A DNA stretch of 64,000 nucleotides, from NCBI GenBank assembly GCA_005408345.1, contig SEMN01000125.1, forward strand, positions 620,001 to 684,000, in the 5' to 3' direction. Below, piece by piece: positions 12,661 through 24,250 of this stretch. Numbering within the stretch: position 1 is the stretch's first letter; every line of letters starts with the position of its first letter. The translations under genes and the position numbers were made by a program. The notes beneath the pieces are model-generated. The model searched no databases and had not been told where the DNA came from. It was given only the letters and a program-made list of their open reading frames with translations. Source of the DNA: Macquaria australasica. Its lineage: Eukaryota; Chordata; Actinopteri; Centrarchiformes; Percichthyidae.

Positions 12661-13041
12661 GTTCTAAAACAGTTTCATCTCATCGCGAATCTTTGGTCTG
12701 AACTTAGCTAGGCTAAGCAGATTTTCCAAAGTTAAAGCTACAACTTACCTAAGACCCTTGCAAAAAAAAAAAAGAAAAGGTTGTATTTTGACCATTATAT
12801 TGCCTTTGAAATATAATAAAAATAGTATTTAGGGTGTTTTTCCAAGAGAAAAATATTACTTTCTATTGAAAGTTCCCTTGAAGCAAAACGTGTACCGCAA
12901 TTTATTATAAGACAAATAACATTTTTGTTATTACACCGCAATTAGTGGACACATAAAGCTGATCATATGTTTTTATTGAACCTCTAAAACCCACACAGAG
13001 TGACTGGGAGCTGTTTTATATTTTCTTCTCTCTCCCTGCAG

Positions 13042-13735
13042 ATCAGAATAGGACAGGACTGTGAGCCAGTTGGACTGTAAAACTCACAGCAGCTTCCTGT
13101 TTCAGACTGAACCATGTGTGGAAACAACCCTGACACACCGGGACGTGTTTCCAGAAGCCCAACGATTGAACTCTTTATTACAGAGCTGCGTGGTAACTAC
13201 CCTGAAAACGGACATTTCTGATCAGATGGACCCGAGATCAACCAGGAAGTGAAGATGGAATAATGGATGGAGGATATTTTCCAGAGAACTTAATGTGGAC
13301 TGTGATGGTTCTGCCCCAACATTCAACAAATAATTTGAAGAGTCTGTTCACCAAACTTGAAACACTAGATGGATGGAGAGGAGCCAATCAGGCCACACAT
13401 AGCATCAACCAAGTCATCCATCACAGAGAAAAACACTACGAGGCAACGTTTTTAAACTTCTCTCTGATTGTCAAATTGTTCTGGCAGTCACTGAACTGTC
13501 CTCTGTGGTGAACCCTGCCCGTCTGGCATGTAGGAAACATATTTGCAAATACCGTTTGGCTCAGTTCGACAACTGAGGAGGAGGATCGACTGCTTCTCCT
13601 TCATCTCTCTGCCCTCTCGAATCTGAAGACTCGAACTGAACCGAGCGGCACTTCAAACTCACCACAGTTTTGTTTTCACTCTGATCTCAAGTTTTGTTTT
13701 TCTTGACCAATTAAATTGAATTTTTAATTTCAGTT
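13042..13735 (+). other. lmo1: Candidate spliced 3'UTR exon of lmo1
   Basis: A strong polypyrimidine tract and acceptor (TTCTTCTCTCTCCCTGCAG) end at 13041. The matching donor would be GAG|GTAATA after 8945, three bases after the lmo1 stop. An ATTAAA signal at 13710-13715 would end the exon. I found no AATAAA in the 650 bases straight after the stop, which makes a spliced 3'UTR more likely. A stop this close to the last junction would not trigger nonsense-mediated decay. Transcript data are needed. Confidence 0.45.
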
Positions 13736-13739
13736 TGTG

Positions 13740-15060
13740 TGCTCATTATTTATGCACTGAGATGACCAAAATCAGTGTGAGTATCATTTAAAGATCCCCT
13801 CCAGACATTAAGATATATCAAAAAATACTTTGGTTTCAATAATAATAATATGTCTGACGTTTATTTTAACCACAAAAAAAGTTCCATAAACTACTTACAG
13901 ATTCTTAAAATTACATCTTCTCTAGTCTTCTAGAGTCAAACTCTGCACATACATTATTCTGCACAGTGAAGGTCAAACATCCAGGAGAAGTAACAACAAG
14001 CAAAACACCTTTTTTGAGTTAACATGCTTCGTTAAAATATTGCAGCGATTAAGCAGAACAAACCTCAGATAAAGTTTACATGAAACTTCTTATTATCCCA
14101 GTGCAGAAAATAAGATGCGGCAGTACAGTAAGAGGATCTAGCTTGAGGAAAACTACACAAATAAGAACATAGCTGTGTGACTATGAACCAAATATATAAA
14201 AATAAAACAATAAAAAAAGGCACCTACTATGGCTGACATGATACAGAAATGTACTGCATGCAAAATATATTTAGTTTAAGTTAAGTGAAAACTCAAAAAT
14301 ACACACATATATGCAATATGTTACATATTAGAACCATTATATAGACTGGAAGAACCGTTATATATCTCTAGAGATTATATAGACTTGCTCACAACAGAGT
14401 GGATGCCATGCATGTAGGCCTACAGGTGTGTATTGTAAACACTAGTCATATCATTAAAGTTGCATACAAACTAATTTTGCCTTATTCTAAGGAGAGAAAT
14501 AAATAGTGAAATCAATAGTAAATTAATATAAATTGATGAACAGGTAGTGATAATTTTCTTTTTACAAGTCAGATCAAAGCTCCTCTCCTCGTCACCCGGA
14601 CTCTTTTTCATCATAACATGCACTGTATACCAAGAAACAACTTACATTTACAAAGTTACAAACTTCATAAGTACAGAAGGCTTTTCTTATATACTTTCCT
14701 ATAATACAAAGTGCAGCTTTTATCTGTCTGCTGCATCTATGATAGTGTGGGTGATACTTTTAATTAGGACCCATGGCAAACATGAACTCAATAAATAGTT
14801 CCATCTATTAAAACTACCTAGGCGGACGTGGGTTCTTTACATTAGTATTTTTAAGAAACAGAAACAGAAGACAAAGATATGAAGTCATTGGGAACAAATT
14901 GATTGACAAAGTGATGAAAAATTGGAATGACAGAATAAAGCCCCTGTGGGATATGACTTTACTAACCCTAACCCTAACCCTAAGTACTATACCCCAGGGG
15001 TCTGCTGGTTAAAAGGCGTTGATACAGTGCTTTGGCGCCACCCAGTGGTGAAACACACCA
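13740..15060. other. lmo1-ric3 intergenic DNA, no gene seen
   Basis: AT-rich DNA without a convincing ORF. It contains a short inverted motif around TATATAGACTGG and TTATATAGACTT (14337-14386), and a telomere-like run at 14963-14983. Nothing else was recognised. Confidence 0.6.
14963..14983. repeat. Interstitial telomere-like repeat (TAACCC)3.5
   Basis: Three and a half perfect copies of the vertebrate telomere unit in C-strand orientation, about 200 bases upstream of the ric3 start. Confidence 0.85.
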
Positions 15061-15076
15061 CTTGCAGCTCCGGCGC

Positions 15077-15083
15077 ACTTCCG
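15077..15083 (+). promoter_or_regulatory. ric3: Candidate ETS site in the ric3 promoter
   Basis: ACTTCCG, an ETS-family core, lies about 110 bases before the ric3 start codon in a GC-richer, TATA-less stretch. Inferred from motif and place only. Confidence 0.3.
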
Positions 15084-15188
15084 TTCCTCCAGTCAACGCA
15101 AGGAAGTTCAACCAGCTCCGGTCTCCTCCGTTCTCCCTTCAGACATCGTCGTTTTTTCCCACAGGAAGGTGACCGTGTACCCGTCGGT

Positions 15189-18100
15189 ATGGCGATGTCA
15201 ACCTTTCAGAAGGTGACCCTCGCGACGTGCCTCGTGCTGTGCGTCGCCCTGCTGCTTCCCAAAATGCTGCTGTCACGGGGGAGGAAGGATGCTGAGCGGC
15301 CGGAGGGTGCGTCACATTTCACGGTTTCTCCGTTGTTCGTTAAAATGTCTTCAGGTCGATGTGCGGTGGCTTTTCAGATCGACGCTTCAAACGTATCAGC
15401 GTCAAATGTTGTGATATAAGGTGTATTTTGGTATTTCAAGCATCATCGTGCATGCAGTTACGTTTTCCTCCCTGAAGAGGGCGCCAAATTCACCAAATTC
15501 ACCTGTCTTAGTTTATTAGAAATATCAAATCAAAGTAGGCTATATATTATGTATAAAAACTCACTTGCCAATTTATTAGGTACGCCCAGTTGAAACTCAC
15601 GCACTCTGCCTTTATTGATATATATGGTGTGGACAGAATAATAGAAACACCCGTCAGTGTAAGGCTACAGAGTTCACCAGCACCACAAACTGCAGCCTCC
15701 AAGATGACCATACAGTTTAAACAAAAACTGAATGTTTTAACTTTCACGAGGGTGGGATTTAATGCAGGACTGCATTAGTTTTCAGCTAGACGTACCGTAG
15801 ATCCAGTTTATGCCTCTTAGCAGACATTGGGGTCATAGTGGTAACAGTTGGTTTCTCTAAAAGATAATTAACGCTAAACTTACCGCTGTTGTATTTGCAG
15901 AATCATCAAAGGCTCTTTAACCATCGGGATGAAAAACAATATTACGTCCACTGCACAACAGAAAATATTTTTCATCTGTTTTTTAACTCATAATTATAAT
16001 CCATCCACCTGCCACACAGGGCATATGATTGGCTACATGTGCCGAAATGTACAGATATATTGTTTTATTGTTTCTTTTGTAATTTTTTTTCTATATTATT
16101 CTATTCTATTTTTACTATTTGTTAGTGGCTTTATTTCTGGAGCAAGGCACAAACAAATGTCACTACACGTTTCCTACTTTTCCTACTGAAAAGTTTTTGT
16201 ACTTCCTTAATCAGCGTGTTGTCCATTTGTGTCAAAGGTTTCTGTTAAAAAGGGGAAATGAGCTTGTACATCACATAGGTACGACGGACAGTAAATATTA
16301 TAAATATAGTCTTTTGGGTAAAACAGGCCTCTGTGTTCACTTTTCATTATTTGGCCGGTGTCAATCACATCAATAAACCTTTTTTAAACAATCACTTGTT
16401 ACTGCAGGGTGTAACCAAAAACAGTCATTTTATATATACAAGTTAGGTGACTAATGTCTGGACATTTATTGTAGTTCTAGTTCAGATTGCGTTGTACTCC
16501 TACTCCTCCCCCTCCCTGCAGGTTCAGGTCGCCTCCCTCCGATGATGCACCGTCAGACGGCCCCGGAGGGTCGAGGCCAGAGGGCTGCAGGCTCCAGCTT
16601 CTCCAGAGCCCACAACCCCGAGGCCACAGCCAGGGCCAAGGGAGCAGGAACGGGGGCAGGAGCCGGGGGCAAATCTAACCTGGCAGGACAAATCATCCCT
16701 GTGTACGGCTTCGGGATCTTACTCTACATCCTCTACATACTGTTTAAGGTGAAACACTGGAGACTTAACACACAGCTTCTGAATGATAAACTGTATAAAC
16801 AGAGAATAGCAGAGCCAGGCTAGCTATTTCCCCCTGTTTCCAGCCTTTGTGCTAAGCTAAGCTAACTGCCTGCTAGTTGTAGATTCATATTTACTGAACA
16901 GTTTTGAGAGTGGCATCGATCTCCTGGCAAGAAAGCAAATAAGCGTATATCCCAAATATCAAAATATTTCCCTAAAAATACAGATGCATTCACAGTTTTG
17001 CTGGGTATTGAACTTCAGTACTGTTTGGTACTGACGGAAATGTGTATTGAGGACTGTCAAGTCTGAAAGCTGGCGTTGTTCAATGGTCAGAGTTGTAATC
17101 TGGATAAATTCTTCTTCTTCTTGATTAATTCTTTGATCAGACATTTAATGATTTAAATTCCAAATGTTGACAATTCTTTTAAGGTAAAGTTTACAGCTAG
17201 TTGTGTTAAGTCAATATTTAATATTTTATTTTGTTAAATTAAAGAAGTTTTAAAAGTTTTTTTTGTCTCTTTCAAAACACAGGGATTGTATCAGCGATAG
17301 TATAAACACATTTCAAAGAATACCCAGCCCTGATTCACAGTAAAATCTAGTAAAGTAGTTAAATTCCAGTAAAATTAAACCATATAGAGAAATGTATCAA
17401 AAACATTTTACTTTAAAAAGCAATAATGCTGCCTGGCAGAAAAAACAATTGTCAGTTTGCAAGTGGTTTAAATACAAACAGACAGTCTGCTGTGGGGTTT
17501 GTTGTGATGTGTTTTGAGTGTTTTAACGCTGTTGTCTGGTTGTTAGATCACATCTAAGGGCAACAGCAAGCCAGCGGAGGGAAGGTTTCCTTCAGTTCGG
17601 TCTGAGAGCACCAAGAGAAAGATCAGTGAGTATCATTCAGCATCTATTATACTCATTCTTTTAGCTTTTAGCAACCTTCAGCACTTACTTCCATCTCATT
17701 TAAAAAAAAAAAGAAGCAGCAAGCACTTGCACTGAAGCCTTCTGATGCATTCAGTTTTTTTTTTGGTGTTTGAATGCACTTATTGCATTCACTTATTTTC
17801 CTTGATTTTTGGTCAAAAGCATCTGCCAAATGAATGTAATGTGATTTTCTGAGGACATACTCAACAGTATTGGTATAAATGGTATAAATATTTTAGCTAT
17901 TATTATCCGATGACTGCTGTAAAAGAACAATTAGGAAAATAATAAGGGTTCAGGGGCAAAGAAAACTTCTGAAAGTTGATGAGATTTCCCTGAAATCAGA
18001 ATTAACAGTTCAAAAAATTAAAATTGAACAGAAAAATATAAGTACAGAGTGTTATCATGCTTGCCAGAAGAACTTCACAGTTCTCAAGTTTTGATGTAGT

Positions 18101-21100
18101 TGCACAATCATTACACAATTGGAAAAGATGTTGATCACATGAGTAAAAAGCTTTCCACTTTGCGGGACGTCATGTAACCCATCAAAGCCACCAATCAACA
18201 TTTCCTTTAAATTAATTAAAGCTTTTCTGTAGCTGTACGTGTGTGAATCACATCTGCATTAAGTCACATCCAGTGTCAGAAATCTCTATGGCTGACGCTC
18301 ATCTTTATAGTGCATTAACGATGTTATGACAAATGAATTAATGTTGGTTATTTTCTGGCATGTTGATTCCCATAAAGCATCATATGCTGTTCTGTACTGT
18401 AACATTTTCCAAAAGATTGTAACCGCCTAAGATTTTGTGTTTTGCCTGTAGTTTGTTTGAGCACAGATTGTGTTTAAAGTTTTCCTCTGTCGCCCACCAG
18501 CTGACTTCGAGTTGGCTCAGCTGCAGGAGAAACTGCGGGCAACCGAGTTGGTGATGGAGAATATTGTTTCCAACGCCCACCACAGCCCTGACAGGTGGGT
18601 GTGTGCCTTTTTACAGAGGAACCGTTTCAGCCCCCTCCCTCTTTTTTTCTGATTGAAAATTCAAAATGTGTAAGTTAATCTGTTCTTTTTTTGACATTAT
18701 CCTCACAAATATCGAGCTGTTGTGTTAAAATAGTATCTCTGGAATATTATAAAAGAAAATTCTGAACTGATCAGCGCCCAAACCACCGAAAATGTACTAA
18801 AATTTAGATTTAAAAAAATGAAGCATCTTGTTTGTTCTGGCAGAGTCCCAAATTAGGCACACCATCAACTGATCACTATATTAATACAGTGAATAAATGT
18901 ACAGCTAATGAGGGTTAAATGTGTTAACTGAAGGTAGAATGAGATCTGCTTGACATCACACACTCACAATATTAGTTATTCAAGACACTAAAATGCTCCA
19001 CAGTTTATTAAAATGGGAGATGTTCAGGGTGGTTTAGTTTTCTGTCTGTGCTGCAGGGTGAATGGGGTGACGGCGGATCAGGAGGAGAGCCTCCTGCAGC
19101 AGCTGACGGAGATAACTCGGGTGATGCAGGAGGGCCAGCTGGTGGACAACGTGGCCGCAGAGAAGAAGACCCAGGAGGACTGGGAAGGTACATGAACGTT
19201 AACAGTGGCTTTTCTATAATTTAGCATGAAAAAGACAAATTACGGGAACATAATCTATAATAAAATCCTCTTCTATCACCACCTGAGAGGATCAGGAGAG
19301 ACGCTTTGCATCTTTTAGTCCATTAACATGAAACTCCTGTAAGTTCTTACCTGCTAACCAGCCGGTGTTTCCCTTCATCTTAGTACAGTATGAAACAAAA
19401 CTTTAAGGGACCGGTAACGTTTTGTTTGGTAATGTAAAAAGGAATGGTGCATTCAAGTGCTTGTGGTGAATTCCATCATTTAATAGGGCTGGGACGATAT
19501 TATCTCCTGATTCGATACTATCACAACGCTTGGGTGCCGATCCGATAGGTATTGAGATTCGATATTAGGATCTATTGCGATTTTTGTTTGCTTTTTGAAC
19601 ACTAGACCTCTGGGAAAAAGTTAAATCATACACTTCTAGAGACTCTATATAATGAGTCATATTTCCAAAAACAATGCACATCACATGTCAGTCAGTCAGT
19701 TTTATTTCAGCAGCATCATTGCTATACTGCATATAAAAGTGGTAAATAAAATATTATATATTAATAGATATGTTATTAATATATGATATTAATAATATAG
19801 AATTATCTCTTTCTCTCTCTCACCTGCCTTTCCCATCTCTCTACTGTGACTATCAAGAAAATAAAGCAGAAATTCCCAAAAGAATAATCTTTATAAAAGA
19901 AAATGAATATATAATAACATAATATTGATTCAGGAATCAAAAAATCAATCAAACATTTTTAAAATCTTTAAAAAAAAATTCCAACCTCTATCATTTAATA
20001 TTAACCTTTTTGATGCTCAAAACGACCAAATTCAGATGATCCTTTGCTTTATGTTTTGTCTTTTGGGTTTGATTTTTCAGTTTCAACAAGGAAGAGATCT
20101 CGACATTTCTTTTAACTTTCTACAAGAAATGAAAGCAACATGCTGCTCTTTGTGATGATTTGCCTTTCTTATGCTTCCTTCAAAGTCTCTGCGAGTTCAT
20201 TTTAAAGATTCTGTATTTGCATGAAGTGAAACCAGTGGCTTCCTGGGTGTCAGGAAGTCAATCTAAAATTGTGTAGTAGTACACATGATTTGTAGTTAGT
20301 GGGCCAAAAACAAATTTTAGTTTCATAATTTAATTTCATATATCTTTTTAATTTCATAGTTTGATTTTCTGTAGATTATGATCAGATTTAAACTTTTGTT
20401 TTTGGTATTACAAGTTCTAGTGTCAGGACTCCAGACGCAGTATTAGCACAACTTGTACAAATAGTCGTTACGCTGTGCTAATCAGTTGTAATTGCAAGTT
20501 CCTAGATTAAATCAGGCGATGGATGTTTGACGAACCAGGTAGATTCATCTATCAAGGAAATGCTGATCAATTAAGGACTCATTGAATGTCTCTAAAGTGT
20601 CCGCAGATTATTCCGAGGAGCCTCAACAGTACTGGGAACATTCCCGCTGCTGTTGTCAGCACGGTCAGCAGCACCACAGTCCAGAGACGGAGACACAGGC
20701 GGAGAGGACACAAGCTGACGGGGCCGACCTGGAAAACCTTCCTGAGGACATTACAGGTGGAGGTGGAGGAGAGGCGGAGGAAGCAGAGGCTCTGAATAAA
20801 GACGCCGCGAGAGAATCTGATGTTACAGCAGTAAGTGAAGAGCATGTGGGGCCAGAGAGTGATTTAGGCGTAAATGAGAGGGTGGACGTGCGGGAACGCA
20901 AGGAGGGAGGGGGTAAAATCGATCTGGGTGTCCCCGAGGAGGACCTGGCTGGAGTCCTGAAGGAGCTGGAGCTCACGCTGAAGATGACGTCCACGATGGA
21001 ACAGGAGAAGATGGAGGACCTCACCAGGACGACGGAGACAGAAACCTCCTGCAGCACGGTCAGACGGAGGAACAAGAGGAGGAGGGCAAAGAAAGCCTCA

Positions 21101-21106
21101 CACTGA
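15189..21106 (+). CDS. ric3: RIC3 acetylcholine receptor chaperone, six exons
   Basis: Exons: 15189-15306, 16522-16748, 17547-17625, 18501-18594, 19057-19187 and 20607-21106, giving 382 residues with matching phases. RIC3 is an ER membrane protein that helps fold and assemble nicotinic (and 5-HT3) receptors. Residues 9-30 form a hydrophobic N-terminal segment followed by the SRG motif. Exon 2 encodes a Gly/Ala-rich linker and a second membrane segment (GQIIPVYGFGILLYILYILF, about 95-114). Exons 4-5 encode the conserved coiled coil (FELAQLQEKL; LLQQLTEITRVMQEG). Exon 5 ends in the family motif EDWEG at the expected place. Exon 6 encodes an acidic, then Lys/Arg-rich tail that diverges from mammalian RIC3. 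The first ATG was chosen; a second in-frame ATG is two codons later. Confidence 0.93.
16806..16985 (+). repeat. Foldback repeat family, one-armed copy in ric3 intron 2
   Basis: Carries GCCAGGCTAGCTATTTCCCC, GCTAAGCTAAGCTAACTG and GGCAAGAAAGCAAATAAGCG, the right arm of the family seen at 4815-5285 and 56695-57052. It starts about 60 bases after the exon 2 donor. Confidence 0.75.
17735..17845 (+). repeat. SINE/LINE tail-like repeat (AGCATCTGCCAAATGAATG)
   Basis: The phrase AAAAGCATCTGCCAAATGAATGTAATGTG resembles the 3' tail shared by many fish retroelements. Lies in ric3 intron 3. Only the tail is recognisable. Confidence 0.5.
19484..19600 (+). repeat. hAT-like repeat end (TAGGGCTGGGACGATAT)
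   Basis: The sequence starts TAGGGCTGGGACGATATTAT followed by GATTCGATACTATCAC and ATTGAGATTCGATATTAGG. This resembles the terminus of a common non-autonomous hAT-type fish element. It is in ric3 intron 5; the other end was not found. Confidence 0.45.
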
Positions 21107-21687
21107 CTTCCAACATGACTGCACATAAACTCAAACCTGGGCTCGGTGTTTGTGAGGACAGCCTCCCTTTGAAATCTGTTGGTGGATGCATGAAAGCGTG
21201 TTGCCAGCCTTGTTTATCTTTACTTGAAGTATATAAATTTTATATCACTAAAGTCAGCTTAAATACGAAAGGAACAAGTATAGTTTATGGAAGATATTTC
21301 TCAAGAAAAAGATTTTGCTAGAATTAAAGGTGGGTTTTAAAATGTGTAAATGACAAGCAAACACGGCTGAATCAGGCCCCGCTTCAAAACACGCTTGTTC
21401 TACAGATGGATCAAGTTTGAGAACACTAGAAATGAGTAATTTCAGCTCAGATCAGGACAAATTTAGAAAACAGGTGGGCAGGAATTATGCAGTTGATGAA
21501 TGCTGGGTCTGAAAGGAAAAGAAGCAGCGCTGATTAAATTTGATCACAGTTTACTGGGGTGGTTGTGCCTTTTCTCGCCTTTGTCAGAATACGTGTTGAA
21601 CTAACAAAACGCTAATTAAACTACAGTCATGTTAAACTTCCTGTGGTCTTTTATGTCCTGGATGACCATTTTAGTGTGAAGAGATAC

Positions 21688-21693
21688 AATAAA
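21688..21693 (+). terminator. ric3: Poly(A) signal of ric3
   Basis: AATAAA lies 582 bases after the ric3 stop codon, in an AT-rich 3'UTR. Confidence 0.6.
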
Positions 21694-22095
21694 TGCTCTG
21701 TATTAAATTAAAGAACAGGCGACAAGACCTATTGGACATAAATAGTTCCCCCTCCTCATCAGTGTTTGTGGAGAAATCTTGTCTTCAGTACCGGTAACAT
21801 TTTAAGCTTTTAACAAACCTGCATGTCATGTGCTCCAAATTATTTATTTTTTACTTTTATAAACTGAATTTATTTATTCTATTTATCTGGGTTCAACTTA
21901 CCCCTCTTCAAGACTTTTGATTTATTTCACTCTGAATTGAAACACTGTGGCTCAGACTCTTGAAAAGTCCCTGTTTTGTTGCCTGCAATGTCACTCATGA
22001 AGATAATGAATTCTTTTTGCTGTAGCACTCATTCCAGTTGTAATGTACTTCTCTACTAAAATTAAACCCTACAGATGCTAGTTTCATGTCATTTT

Positions 22096-22101
22096 TTATT
22101 T
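22096..22101 (-). terminator. Poly(A) signal of the coiled-coil gene
   Basis: AATAAA on the - strand, about 50 bases past the stop of the coiled-coil ORF. Together with the TATA box at 23371-23378 it frames a compact single-exon gene. Confidence 0.55.
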
Positions 22102-22150
22102 GAGGAAATGTGCAAACGTGTGCATAAACTGAGTGAGGGCTGATTGGTGC

Positions 22151-23260
22151 TCAGTGGGCAGCTCTCCTCCCTCTGCTTCTGAAACGACGGGAAAAGCTCC
22201 TCCTGTTGCAGCAGGAAGTCCTCGTCCTGGCAGAGGACCTCCTTTTAAGTTCATCAGTCCTCTTTTGGAGAGCCTCCACAATCTCAATGGCTTCCAGTTC
22301 GTAGGTCTCTGCCTCGACCCTCAAAACCCTTTCTTCGTCCAGCATCTGAGTGAGCTCCATGATGTCTCTAACAAGAGCTTCCTGCTTCTTGTCCTCCTCT
22401 TTCAGCTTGTCAGTGAGCATCTGGCTCTCAGCTGAAAGCTTCTCCGTGAACATTCGGGCCTCCTCCAATCTTTGGAAAAGCGCCTCCCCGATGTTAACAG
22501 CCTCCAGTTTGCTGCTCTCTGTCTCCGCCCTCAGTTTCTTCTCTTTCTGGAGCCATCGGTCGAACTCTTTACAACAGGCCTCCTTGATCTCAAAGTCCTT
22601 GAGGTTTTCAGTCTCTGCCTGGTTCCTCAAGTCCTTTTCTCTCTGGAGCATTTGCTGCAGGTCCAGGATTTCATAACGAAGTTGATCCTGTATAGTTTTC
22701 TCAGATTTGAGCTCAGCTGAAAGCAGCTGTCTCTCAGCTGAAGGCTCATCTGAGACCCAGTGCATGTCCTCCAGTTGCTGAACGACAGCCTCAGCAATCT
22801 CCACAGCCTCCATTTTTTCTTTCTCGGCCAGGATCCTCAAGTCTTTCTCTCTCTGGAGTTCTTTGCTGAGATCCTTCACCTGCTGTTTGGCCTCGGTGAG
22901 CTCGGTGACAAGCCTCTGCCTTTCGGCTGAATGTCTTCTTTTTTCCTCCTCTTGTTGCTGAAGAAGTTCCTCCATTGTTGGGAGGCAGGCCACCTTCTCT
23001 CTGCTCAGCTCATGGGCGTTCATGACTTCAGCTCTTTGAAGCTCATTCTGAAGCTCCTCAGTTTCCAGGAGCATGGCCTCTTGGTCCTTCCTCTCGGCTG
23101 AGATCAGAGCCTTGTAGTGGAGTTTTAGCTCCTGGTTCTCCAGCTGAAGGGCCTCCATCTCTTTGGAAAGGACCATGATTTCACCCTGATAAATGTTACA
23201 GAGGTCGCTGTGCAGATGTTGGGCTCTCAGCTTCTCCATTCTCTGATGTGTTGAATTCAA
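22151..23260 (-). CDS. Intronless coiled-coil protein, unrecognised
   Basis: A single 369-codon ORF with no intron, the longest uninterrupted frame between ric3 and psma1. I do not recognise the family. It is rich in Glu, Lys, Gln and Leu with heptad-like spacing almost throughout. A degenerate unit recurs three times: SAER/SAES-Q-L, then a DLQQML- or ELTQML-like helix with (R/E)EKDLR or EERVLR, then (L/M)EA(V/I)EI(A/V)EA. The repeats begin near residues 110, 175 and 265. No signal peptide or membrane segment is seen, so it is probably cytoplasmic and structural. The last about 30 residues turn abruptly Arg/Ser-rich, while another frame there stays coiled-coil-like, hinting at an indel near 22243-22246. 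A TATA box 111-118 bases upstream and a nearby poly(A) signal support a real gene. It could be a retrocopy of a multi-exon gene. Confidence 0.75.
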   Translation of the reverse strand: MNSTHQRMEKLRAQHLHSDLCNIYQGEIMVLSKEMEALQLENQELKLHYKALISAERKDQEAMLLETEELQNELQRAEVMNAHELSREKVACLPTMEELLQQQEEEKRRHSAERQRLVTELTEAKQQVKDLSKELQREKDLRILAEKEKMEAVEIAEAVVQQLEDMHWVSDEPSAERQLLSAELKSEKTIQDQLRYEILDLQQMLQREKDLRNQAETENLKDFEIKEACCKEFDRWLQKEKKLRAETESSKLEAVNIGEALFQRLEEARMFTEKLSAESQMLTDKLKEEDKKQEALVRDIMELTQMLDEERVLRVEAETYELEAIEIVEALQKRTDELKRRSSARTRTSCCNRRSFSRRFRSRGRRAAH

Positions 23261-23370
23261 AGCAAATGCTGTTGTCTTGATAACGCAACGTGATAAATGC
23301 TCATCTGTAAAGATCCGTTTCTCCTACTTGGAAATGTGACAAATGAACAGGATGCTTTCATCTACCTCCC

Positions 23371-23378
23371 TTTATATA
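23371..23378 (-). promoter_or_regulatory. TATA box of the coiled-coil gene
   Basis: TATATAAA on the - strand, 111 bases before the ATG. It would place the transcription start near 23345 with a leader of about 85 bases. Confidence 0.5.
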
Positions 23379-23399
23379 CTTATAATTCTAGAACATTAC

Positions 23400-24030
23400 A
23401 TCATGAGACATAAGAACATATTATGACCTCATAGAATCCTGAAATGTCATAATGGTGCCTGCTGGTGAGGGGAAGATTAAAATGTCTGCCAAGTATATGA
23501 TTTCAGTAATATGTTGAGTTACTATAATATTTGTACTGATAATTATGGGCTACAAACCTCCATGCTTTCACAATGTAACAATGATCTTATCATATGGAAC
23601 CCCAAAATGTTCATTAAATAAATAAGACATTAAACACAAATGTGTAAAATATATAAATGAACCAACAATTTGTGAAATAATTGAAGAAACTATTAAAACT
23701 CAACTCATTATGAATCATTACATCCTTAATTTTCATAACTGCATTTTATTAGATATATATTTTTTTTAAAAGTTGTCATTTGAAACTGAAGTTTAGATAA
23801 TGATACGAGTCAAATTTAAGATGAAATGTTACAGAGCGAGTTTGATTGTTTAGGAGAGAGAAAGGTGCATTTTTTAAACAAGAAATGACAACAGTACACA
23901 CATTTATGAACAATATTAAAAACACTGTGGATCAAACCTAACAGCTGTATTTTGTTGTGTTTGTCTGCTTTGCCGGATGTTAACTGTTAAGTCAGCTAAA
24001 TGTGTAATAAAGAGCGGCAGCACAATTCAA
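23400..24030. other. AT-rich gap between the coiled-coil gene and psma1
   Basis: AT-rich DNA with only short accidental ORFs. I see no exon, repeat of known family or RNA gene here. Confidence 0.6.
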
Positions 24031-24038
24031 AAAAAGAG

Positions 24039-24044
24039 TTTATT
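24039..24044 (-). terminator. psma1: Poly(A) signal of psma1
   Basis: AATAAA on the - strand, 207 bases past the psma1 stop. Confidence 0.65.
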
Positions 24045-24250
24045 ACTTGTATAATGGTACACTTTACTCATACAAAAGCAACATCACATTGGCTGATGTT
24101 AGCAGAGAATATTCTGGATTTAACAGTATAGCAAGTGGCACATTAACAACAACAACTTTCCCCTCTTAAGAGTTACTCCGGTGAGTTGCAGTAAGTGTCA
24201 GGTTGGTCTGGGTTTGTGCCCGCCCCCCTCTGATAACAGACAGGGCTGCC

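Noticed and set aside
20665..21126. 153-codon ORF antisense to ric3 exon 6
   Set aside because: Shadow of the biased codon use of the acidic ric3 tail; Ser/Leu-rich without structure.
22350..22720. + strand ORFs inside the coiled-coil gene
   Set aside because: Reverse frames of Glu/Leu-rich codons; the - strand frame is longer and has heptad pattern.
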